In this document: positions 26,001 to 38,000 of the stretch, one piece after another
Layout of the letters: each line of letters opens with the position of its first letter
Position numbering within the stretch: position 1 is the stretch's first letter
Assembly: GCA_016801885.1 (NCBI GenBank)
Contig: CM028882.1
Coordinates: 18,741,047-18,805,046 of the forward strand
Reading direction: 5' to 3'
Source: Toxotes chatareus
Taxonomy: Eukaryota > Chordata > Actinopteri > Toxotidae
DNA: 64,000 bases
Notes under the pieces: generated by a model
The model's database searches: none
What the model was told of the DNA's origin: nothing
Seen by the model: only the letters and a program-made list of their open reading frames with translations
Program-made: the position numbers and the translations under genes

Positions 26001-29000
26001 ATACACAGAGTATACATGAGGGTAAAATGACCAAAAAAAACAGTTTTTGATTTTGAGTCCCAAAGCTAGTCTTCCTTTATATTACTGTACCAAAATAACT
26101 GTATGGTAAAAAGAAGGAATTATGAAAATGAAGCTGTGCTCACTAGAATGTCTGAGTGTTAAAACAGAGAGAATGAAGTACTCAGCAATCTCCAACACTA
26201 AAAATACTTTCTCACCTAAACAGCTGCTGGGAATGAGTGTGGGCAGCCAGGCTACATTAGCAAACGCTGATGCATGGAGAGAATTAATCCTCGCAAGCTC
26301 TGAGACCCCGCCTGACAAAGACAGCGGGCCAACAGGGTCCACTCTCCACAAAATCAGCTCACTGTAGATTGCATTGGGATCCTGGGAAACCACACCTAGG
26401 GACACCCTGCTGGGCCGTGACCCACGGGGCAGAGATGCTGAATGAGAGAAACCAGAGGAGCAGGCCTCTGGAGGAGCCAAAATGCTGTCCACTTCTGGCG
26501 TCCTCAAGGCGTTGTGGTGTGATGTGGTGAGGAGGAGAGGAAGCAATGAGTGACAGGCCAGGTCATTGAGGTGGAAGCGGTGACCACAGTACCGTGACTT
26601 GTGAGAGACGCTGAGCACAGTGGAGAAAGCAGAGTCCTCCGCAAAACTGACCGCCCACTGGTTCAAGGAACCATCAGCATGTTTGGAGATCATAAGGACG
26701 TTGGGGGTGAAAATGCTTAGTCGAAGGCTACTGCTGGGTGCAGCTTTTCCTTGGCCTCCATAGCTTATTAGAGCAGACTTAGTTTGAGGCAATGTGCTCC
26801 CAGGCGGTCGCTGTCTGCCATGTTGGATAGCCAGATCCACGTTCTTGTTGCAGGCATACATAACAACACTGTGGCTCAGGGAGATTGCATCGCCTGTAGG
26901 AAATGCTACAGGGATACGGGACACAAACGACACCTGAGAGAGGGAGAGAGACATCAGAAAAATGAAGTCTAAAACAACTAAAACTTTCAGCTCTGAGTTA
27001 GTGATAAGAAGAACTCAGTCAATCAACTCTATTTCAGTTTGAAGAAGCAAATATTATGAAACAGCAAAAGTTCCCATGTGAATGTGGTAATGACAGATGT
27101 CACTGGAGCTCATGAGCCCATTTTACAAAAGGGTTAGCTCAAAACAAAGATCCGGGACTCTTCTGTTCAGGATTCTGAATCTGAGTGACAACTGACATTC
27201 TGAAATTAACGGAGTCACTAAGACACTGATTGAGACTCGAGGGAAACAGCCTACTTTACATGCCCCTTCACAGATGTAAAAAAAAGAATAATATTCATCA
27301 ATACTTACAGTATGCTAATAATAATAGGAGGATCCTGTCTGTTTAATCTGATTGAAGCAGGAAGCCTTAATAAACCTGAATATCAATGAAACTTGGGATT
27401 CTTTTAGCTGCCTTGCCCGACTGACTAACTGCCATGTCACGAGATTCTCATTATTTCACTGCTAATAAAAATGCATCAAGGGGCTTTTCAATTTGATATG
27501 AAGTCACACATAATTTGAGTATAATTGTCTGAACGGTTGGATGAGAAGCCATTAGAATAGGAGCTAGACCGTCACGACTGTCAAAATGATTCACAACCTT
27601 ACTGAGATGATAAATTAATGCTTTTCCCAAGAAGCACTTCCCAAAAAGGTGAATACAAACAAGTGACTTGAAAGAGTGATCAAAGTCTAATTACTTTATA
27701 GTGATTATTAAATTAGAAAGTAAAAATATAATTAATATTTGTTTTACTGTAGTTTCTCATCATAACGTCTGTGTCTCTGTATTTCTTTATCAATATTTGT
27801 AGGGGACCATACAAATTATTCCAGTGTTTTACATAAACAGTAAATGTACCTGAGCTTGTCTGAACATTCCTGGCTGGTATTCGTCTAACCAGTCCACATG
27901 CCAGACTAACAAAGAGCCGTCCATAGGATGAATACTAAACAACATGTCTGCCCCTTTGTTCCACTCCTCCAGCAGCACATCCACCTGGTGCTCCACTGCT
28001 GCCACAGGAAGCTCGACAGCCTCGGGTCCTTGGGGGTCACTTGGCCTGCCACTATTATCCTCTTCAAAATTATCCTCATCCTCAGGCTCTGGAAGAGAAT
28101 GAAAATGATTGTGCCCAAATGTAAAATATGAAAATCAGTATGGAAGACAAAGAAGAATGGAATGTGTTCTACAAACTGTATTCTGCTTTGTCTGAATTGT
28201 AGATTGGAAAGTCAGCATTTAGTTTTGACAGTTTTATTCCAGCCTTCAGCTGCAAAGGCCTGATCCAAACATATTTCTATACCTCCATGGGAGCATTCGT
28301 CCTGTTGCTCCAGGCTGCCTCGAAGATGCTGCAGGAAGACTTCCATAGCTAAAGTGAAATGAAGCTCTTTGTTGTTGAGCCAGTGGACAGTAAAAGGACC
28401 TCCAGGTTCCTCGTCATCCACAGCACTCAGAGAGGAGATGGAGGGCAGCAAAGGAATGTCTGTGAGGAAGACAATATGTGATCAAGTGATAAAGAAAAAG
28501 AAGACAAAAAATAACAGAAATTTAAATCACAGTAGATTGGGGGCAGGCAGGACCAACAGACATCTGCTGGAGGAAATGAAATTTCATGACTGTGAGTAGG
28601 GTTTGAGGTATACTAAAACATAATGCAAGCATATAAATACAATCTTAAAGGACGTAGGACTCTGAAGGCTGAAGGAGATTCTGCCCTGATTCAGGTCAAA
28701 CTGAAGTGCCCCACAAAAACAGAGGGGAGGAACAAAATGAAACTGCCGTATATTTAGTGTGAGCAGCTTTCACTGTGTACAAAAGCACACTGCAATGTTA
28801 AATAAACAACCCCAGGCAATGTACAAAATTTACAGCACTTTTCACCATAAGAAATACAGAGGTGATGTCCTCTGACCTACTGCTGATTATATTCAAGCAC
28901 AGCTATCTCTATGCAGCCAAGGAATAACTAATGTGTTGCTATAGTACTGTAGGTGTCTTTCCTTCTCATTAAGAAGTACCATCTTGCAGCTTTAGATACT

Positions 29001-32000
29001 TTACTAAATTTATAAATTAGTTTGGCACCTATCAACAGCTAGTTACAGAAACATGTGTCTGTCTCTTAACCTGTGGCCGGGTTGATGCTGGCAGCAATGT
29101 GGAAGTGGCAGAGGGCATTGGCATGGGGCATGTTGGTACTGCTCGTCTTGTGGTTGTAGTGTCTGCTCTGATGGTGAGGCAGGCAGCCAGTCAGGGAGGG
29201 CTGGGGCACATCCCGATATGAGGAAGAGTGCCATGATTCTTGAAAATTCAACTGTGAGGAAAACATTCATTATTAATTAAAGCTAGATCATCAACAAACA
29301 ATGTGTTGTTTCTTATACCAAACCATACATACTTAGCTTCCAAAAGCATGCACAAATAATAGAGGCAGATCTTCCTAAATAACCTGAAAAGCAAATGTTT
29401 TATAGGGTGGGGCAGCACAGTGAAACCCAACAGTTTCCTGTTACCCATTCCAGGCTGACAGTGATGCAGGTTAAACCTGCTTTTGGAGGATGATGTGAAT
29501 TAATAAACTTGTGCAAACTAACAAGCCTTCTCCTCCCAGCTTGAACTGAGCCACTCTGTTTTGGTGAACAGATGCCTCCTAAGAATGGCAATTTAATTTG
29601 ATGTTATCGACGTTTAAACAACATTTAAGTTTACTGCCCAATTTGTATAAAAGAACCAGGGCCAAAGAAACAGGCAGCATGGAAGAGTGGTTGAGAGAAA
29701 GAGAAGTGTTTAAAGGGAACCGAAATGAAAACTTAATTTGGTACTAGGTTATGTAATTTGGGTTTTTTTCTGTTGTTTTTCAGTAATTTACAAGCTGTAA
29801 ATCAGCATATGGTGCTTGTGCAAAATCATGTGTTGCAGTTCCAATGAGACTGTTATGACCATGTCAAATAAAGTAAACAAAAAAATAATGCAGAAAACTT
29901 ATGGTTCTAGACTTGAGCCTCTGTGAAGGTGCATGACAAGATACCTGTCACAAAAGACCTGTCACAACAGTCTTATATGAATGACAGACATGAATTTGAA
30001 TAACAAAGTATCATTAGGTCATGTAGATTTTTTAACATAATAATTATTTTGAATTTCACTGATGTTATGCAGTATCACTGATGTGTAAAGAATAATATAA
30101 TAGAGATTTATGTGCTCATCACATAAATCCTTTTCCCTTTGTCAAATATTAACAAGAAATTTCTGTTAACACACTATTTGAGAATGTATGTGCCATACTG
30201 ATGCATACAAAGCACACACAAAAAACTTCTAAATGGGTTTATATCCAAGTATAAAAAATGCGATTGTAGTGGAAATCACTGTCTCCTCCAGAGGTTTTCA
30301 AACAGCATCTTTATCAAGAAACTTTGGGCTTAATTAACATCAGTGATTTCGCAAGAAATCTTTTACTGTTCATCACATCCTAAGGCAGCATACCAAAATA
30401 CAGTTTGAAATAGGGCTCTCTCAGTATTGTCCACCCCTTCAGTTTGAGAGGGAGCGAATGACCTCAGACAACTGCCTAGATCATCCAGCACAGTCTGATT
30501 TTTAATGAATAATTCCACACATGTACTCTTACAGACTTTCCTCAAGGCACAGTAGAGGCATTTGCATACCTATTTTTCCTGTAATCTCGTGTGCCCTGGG
30601 CTCTGTAAGTGCCAGTGAGACTCATAACCATTTAAATGTCCATATTAAAATGGGTTTAAGAATTGTGTGTGGGGCCCACGGTTGCTAGGCTCTTAGAAAC
30701 AACCTAGGTCACTTAAAGCAGGAGACACCAGGTAGGTGTTGCAGCAGCAAGCAAAAAGTAAAAGAAAAACAACCATCAAAAGTCAAAGTAATAATTCTGG
30801 GGTGTTGTACAGATTCGAGAAAAGAGGCCATTATTCTTCACTGATTCTCATTCTTAAGCCCTCTACAAAGCTTCAAAAAGCATCTTCATGTCTGATAGCC
30901 AATTAATTTTCCCTTTTAACTCCACCAAGACTCAGTTTTATTTCTGTCTCCTTTCTCAGTCTCCCTTTGCTCTTTTTCCCTCATCTATGCAGTTCTCTAA
31001 TGACACACAACAGCAGTGGTGAAAATACAGCAGTCTGGCTTCAATTTCACGGCCATTTGTGGCAATTATTACCCACTACAAAGAAAATTATGCCACAGCT
31101 TTCTGCATTCTTTAACCAAAACAGAGAATATTCTCACTGTGACACAGATTGCAAATAATACTTTTGATACTTCTCAGTATAACGCTATACAATTCGTCAG
31201 CACTGAAAACTATAGCCTCCAAAATTACCATAATGTTGAATCAACACCTCTCTAGAACAGTTTCAACAAAACTCGTTTCTACCTTCACAGAGACAGACCT
31301 TACTTCAGGACTGTTGTACCTAAATTAACTGGCAACTGAGTATATATACTTTTAGCAAAAATTACATTAGAGTTGCTTACTTCCTGTGCTGTTTTTCCTT
31401 GCGTCTTCCCATTGCAGGTGTGCTTCCTAGTAGGACCAGCACCTCTGAGTGTGTCGTTGTGTTGACTAGGAGCATGGTTGTTGTGGAAACCAGACAGGAG
31501 GCTGTCACCCGGCAACAGCGTCTCTGCCCAGAGCCGACACACGCTGTCCTTACAGCAGGTGAGCAGAACATTACACACTGCACCTCTACTAGGAGAGAGG
31601 ATGGAAAAGGGAAGGGGAAAAGGAAGGATAATGGCAAACGGTTTAGGCTGAAGTTCGCTTGAAAGCACTCAACTTGTCAGTAGTGACGTTTATCATCTAA
31701 TGCTGACAGAACTATACAACATCAGGCCAAAGGAGAAATACTTACAGAGACATATGTTTAACTAAAGGTCAAAAAGTGAAGGCTAACAAGAGTAGTAATG
31801 ACACTGGTGATAAAGAAATGACTGAACTCTAACTCTCGTCTTGTCCTTAATGCAGGCCATGATTACAGAAGACAAAACACCAGTTTGAGTGAAAAACAAA
31901 TGAAAACTTTTGGAGTATATTCATAGCATGTTCCCAAAGGCAGAATAAAAGACAGTGATTATTGACAGAGCACCAACATAGCAGTACAACTTGGATCACA

Positions 32001-35000
32001 ACTTCAGTCCTTCCTAAAGCCTAATTCAAAGCAGCAAATAAGCTTAGTCAGTCAACTCTGCCTTAACACAACACTGTCTTTCTGTCCATCTCTGACTGTG
32101 TCACGTTCAGTCAAAGAACAATTAAAGGTTACGTAACATTAGCAATGCTGTAATAAAACAAGGCAGAGCCGGGAGCTTTAGTATAGTGTAAGACTGTAAT
32201 GCGGCATGGAGTTGGACCTATTTTGAGTTTGCTCCTTGTAAGAGCTTCTTCATTTTCATTCAACCCACAAGATACTGTGTACATTAGACAGCTAAATAAA
32301 CAGAGAAAGAGACACTACCTGTCTACCCAGTAAAACAGGGCTAAAGAACAGGTTATGCCAACTGTTTTATCCACTGTTGTGTAACCCTCCTAAGGCTATG
32401 GTCAAATCCTAGAAGGTAACTTGTGCTTTTCTTATTGTTGCTGTCAGCTGTGTCAGTTTAGGTCAAAATGAGCCAGTTAAGAAAATAAATGAAATCACGG
32501 CTGAAGAGAGGGGGTGTGACATGTTGCCTCGACAGTGTCCATACCGTGGCATGTATGTGCTGGTCTTTCTCCACGAGAAGCCCGTAACAGAACGGGGATG
32601 GGCCAGGTAGACAAAGGAGAAGGCCAGCTCTCCCTGGACATTGACACTGGGTTCTGGAGGTGTGAAGAGTTTGGAGACACCTGACTTCCACTTACTGGTG
32701 CTGTACCACACCTTTACTAGGCAGTCATCCTGAAGAGAGACAAGTAGGGGTACAATTGATGTTGTGTTGTAGGATGTGCTATTACAAATTAAAGCCATAA
32801 GTTGTGGGTCTAAACAAAAACAGACACCAAAGGAAGGCAGTACCGTTTTTTTTAACACCTCTGCATACAGTGGCCTTGTCATTTAAAACAAACAATGCTA
32901 ACATGACTTGCACATGCTAGTTTGCATCAAAATCCGAACAGGTTTAGCAACACCTGGTGAAAAGCACTTACCTGTCCAGCAGTAGCAAAGAATTCCCCAT
33001 CAGGTGAGAACTTCATTAAACTGACTGGAGATGCCGTCCTTCAGACAAAATAATTAAAATTAAAGCACTTTCAAAACTCAGCCTGACATTAGCATGCATT
33101 TTCAGATATAAAATATACAGTAAGTAAGGTCAACTGTTTAATGCAGATAAAAGGAAGTTGAAATGATAGTGAAATAAAATGAAATGTACATTCACAGTTA
33201 GATGTACTAGTACTGGAATTAGCTGGTTTTACTACATTGACTGTTTAGTACACAACTTAAAATAGTGTTGATAATGTCAGATGTTATCCAATTTGAATTT
33301 TGTGAAGAACAGTTCTTTTAAAAAATTCCTTCCGTCCCAAAATCCCATCGTAAAGTCACAGAGGTAGGCAGTAACATGCACATTTTGTACTTCTCAGTTC
33401 TTACTTGCTCTGCCAGATGCACCTCCAGGCAGAACGAGAGTCTTTTATGGTCATCTCTGCCTCCTTGCCCCCTTCCTCGGCTACATCTTTTTCTCCATCA
33501 GCATTAGACCACAACTGGAGGCTACTAGAGCCTGTCAATAGAGTGCTACCTGGATTCATAAAAACACAGTCACTCTTTCAGGACATACACCACCAATTGT
33601 ATTGTATGATGTGATTTGTTTAAAAAAAAAAAAAAAAAAAAAGAAACATGAGGGCATATAATTCAAGAGACATTTATATGATGGTTTTAAAGTACCAACT
33701 CAACAATTTTTTGAGGACCTTATTTTGGTACGTTTGTGTAACATTAAGAGAGAACTACAGATCAAAATACCTGTGGGATGCCAGGCCAGGTTCCGTACCA
33801 TAGACTGTAATACAAACTGACCAGTCTTCTGCCATTGGCAGTTCAACTTCTGTACAGAAGGAATAAAAACAACATTTAAAATAAATATTAATATTAAAAA
33901 TAGGGTAAGTTCTCAAAATATTCCTTTATTTTTATTACTTCTAACAGTAGTCACAACTGCATAACAACAACCAACAAGGAAGCTGCTCTTATGTGAGCCA
34001 CATGTGATCAGGCCACACAGACAGCAACTGTAACAGTGGGGAAACTTCTGCAATGAATAAGGCACTGGCTTGTGTTTAGTATGTGTAAAATGTTTCCATT
34101 CCACATGACTAGTCTTTGACAGAAAGCTGTCCAACAGTGACATAACAAACCTACGACTTCTGCACCAACTATGGGACAGAAATAAACAGTAAACATGACA
34201 ATGACGGCAAGACTGCATTCAATATTTCAGTAAGAACGTATGTTACAAATTTGTTCTTCCCTGTTGACTTTCTGTTGTTCTGTTTAGAGGAAAAATATTC
34301 TGATCTATTTTCAATAGCAAGAAAGCGCCTGAAGGAGAGAGGTCCTGTTTTTTTAGGACGGTCTGAATGCATGCATGACCAGACTGTGATCGGAAGATAA
34401 TAAAGGCTACTCACAGTCAACGATGCACCTTTTTGATCTGGGTGCTGAACAGGCTCAAAGACACACACAATGCTTCCATAGGAAGCTGCAATCTGTCAGC
34501 AGAGAAAAGAAAAGGCAACACATTAAATATTACAGCATGTTTTCTGATACAGAGTGAAACAGTTTATCGTTCCACATATGATATTTTAATTCCCTTTCTA
34601 AATATGCAAAACATACCAATTTACTCTCACAAATTACAATTAAACTTACAACATCTGACAGATAAAACAACTTTCATTGCAACATTATTAACCGTGTGTT
34701 TGCGTAACGGGCGTATACGATATGTTTTTAAAATAGCCTACTAACTCATACTTGTTGGAGACAAAAACAGTGCACAATGAGTGTAGATCCTTATTCAAGA
34801 TCCTAATTATGAGCAAGCAAAATAATCTATTGTCGACTCTATAAACCATGACATCTCAATAGTAAATGAGTCTAGTCCCTGGACAATGGACCAAAAATAC
34901 CTTGGGTCTATAACAACCCAGTGCTGAGTCAACATCGTCTTGCCTACTGTCTGCACACCTCCTATTCATGCATTGGTAAGGGCAACATGCTCAAGTGCTT

Positions 35001-38000
35001 TCCATGGGAGCCACAGACACGTTAAACAGCATGAATGGGTGAAATTTCTATGGCAGTGAACACAAATAACGAGCTTAATAAGGTCCAGGTCTTGGATAAT
35101 ACAAGCTGTGTCTCAAATGGGGTAAATAATTTACAGACTGTCAGCGAACAAATTCTGTGAAGGAATGAGTCACACACTCACATGTGCAAATGTGCATATA
35201 TAAATGGACACAGACATAAACAAAATGACACAGAAATAGACAGATAATGGTTCAGACAAACAAAAATATATCAGTTACCAATTCAATAACAGAAACACAG
35301 TTTATATTTAATCATATTTTTGTTAAGAGCAAGATGTAATACATTTATGCTCTTTAGGAACTAACAATATACTACAGATCTAGTCCAGTGAATACAATAG
35401 TCAGGTCAGCATAGGCCTGTATGCAGAAACAATACACACACACACACACATATGTGTATATAAAAAACATTAAGTCTCTTTTTCTGTGCTTATAATGATG
35501 ACTTCACTTTCGTCTGATATTCATAAAATCTCGGATGAGATTTAGAGATCATATTATGCAACAAGAATATGTCAACTGACATCTTAAGGCCCCAGAAACT
35601 GTTTTAACTTAACCAGGAGCAGCCTCCTGTTTTAGCTAGCCAACAATAAAGGGTGCAGTTTTTAAAAATTGATTTAATGCAGCAGCTTTCTGGTTTTTGG
35701 TGGAGGCTGCTCCCTGTCAAGTCCCTATGATGTTGGTCTGCATGCATTTGTTGTGAACTCTATAAAGATATGATGCGAGCCATTGATAACAACCAATAGG
35801 CATTCAAATTATAAGCTAATCACTACAGTACAAATATAAATATAAATAAATCTCTCTTAAAGTCCAACCTTGTGGAAAACAGAATAAAACATAGTGCAGA
35901 GGCCTGGTGTAGGTTGATAGTGAGTGAGCTTTACGCACAAATTCAGGTAATGTCTCAAAATAATGAATAATTCTTTAATTATTACTAATTACACCTTCAT
36001 TATAGAGAGCTTAGAAATAAATGTTCCATGGCAGTGGGTCACTGATGCTTACAAAATGCATCTTAAGTGGTACAACACTTGCATTATGAGCACATGGGAT
36101 GTGTGCTCAACAGTGCTGTGTAAACTAATAGCACTGCAAATATCACAGTGTGGAGAGGAGCAGGCATACCAACTGAGCATGCTTAAACAGATGCTAGAGC
36201 ATGCTGGAGGCATGTGATGTTAGTTTTGGCCCAACTGAATTGGATTAAACATCACATGAGGGGAGTGGTGAAGGATTGGGTGAACTTTTTTTTTTTCATT
36301 CGAATTAAATCAGGCCAGTCTACTGTTTTAACAATGCTACCAGCATATTAAATAACTTAAATAACATAATTAAAAACTAAAACCAGATTACAGTGATGGT
36401 CCGGCAACGATGACTTCTGCCTTTAATATCTTTATGAAGTAATTTGTCAAGTTTATGCAGTTCTCTTAGAGAATTATGGAAGATGATCATTCATAGTCTC
36501 TAGAGGCTTGAAGTTAAAGTCTGATTTATTTAGAAATTCTCCAGAAAGTTCTGGATGATTTTTTCCTTGTAATCATTGCCACTGATACTACAGTATTAAA
36601 AGGAAGAAGAAGAAAGCAGGGAACTAACTAGATGTTGGGCAACCACATACAGCGGATTTTTATAAATATAGTCTTAAACAAGAATAGCAAAAGACCTTAT
36701 CCACCAGGGGCCACTTCTGAAATAAAATCCCTAGTCAGAATCCATAAGGTTAACACAAGGTGCTGAATGACTGTAATTAACTGCTCCATACTCCAAATGT
36801 TAGCAGACAAATGGTACAGTGATACAAAACTTTAACTACACATTTTAATAAACAAACCCTGCAGAGACTCAACACAACCTTTTACAGTTTTGCTCGCTGG
36901 ATCAAGTTCCAAAACCACTCAAACAAATCAAAGCCCAACGCCGGGGCTGGGGCTAAGAGAGGGTCAACTAACTGAATCAGGGAGTTGAATGGACGTCTTT
37001 TTTGCCACTTTTGCATCTCAGTTTTGTTTTGTTTTTTTAAATCTTATGAAATTTGAAGTTTAAATCATAAACAGGATATAATTAATTCCAAGCTTAAAGC
37101 CTATGGTGAATCAAAATATACTCTAAAATTGTTCATGCTTGCTGCTAAAAACTTTTGCAGCTGGATAAACACTTGCTTCCTTTGTAAAGTTCTGCATTTT
37201 TAATCTGTTAAAAACTAATCAACAAATGAAACAAATGAAACTATCCTGCAGCAGAAACTGCACAAACAAGATACCTTGTCACTGCCTCAAGTAACTATCA
37301 ATAAATAACTATATGTTCTCACAAGTTTTTTTCCCCCCAGAAATCTGTCTCAGATGCAATAAAAAAAAAACACATCCTAACAGATTTTTTGTTTGTGCCA
37401 ACACCTAAAACCATTTTGGGGTCACTGGGGGATTATTGGTGGCATTAGCTCATTATTGGTGGCATTAGCTCAATAAATGTGCCTGTGTGCCACTAAATGC
37501 TTTACTGTGTGATTTTTTTTTCCTCACTTGGAGTTGATGACTGGAAGCTCAAGTTCATTAAAACAGCTTCTGATGTTGCCAACAAATGCCTTTCCTAAAA
37601 ACATTAGCTGCCATTACTTAATAACAGGTCAACACAGCTAGCACGTTGCAAAACAGTCATGGTTAATCTACAACAAAATCTAAAATTTTGCAAGACATTT
37701 AGCAAAATTTGGATAGGGTTCATAAGATAAGTATGACTTCACTGACGCTGTGAACAGAGCTTGCCTACCACACCTAATGAAAACCACATTCCACCAACCC
37801 CAAATGTGTAGTCATTAAATAAACTGAAGTGAAAGAAAAAGGGCATCATGGCACAAAAACACATTTTTAGTGCCCTTTACTTTTTCTTTTTAAATTTGGG
37901 CCAGGTGGTTTGTTTTTCAACATGAAAGAATAGTCATCTATTCAATGGTCTCTCCGATCGCCGATTTTGCAGTTTGATCTCAGTCAAACCAGGGGACGGG

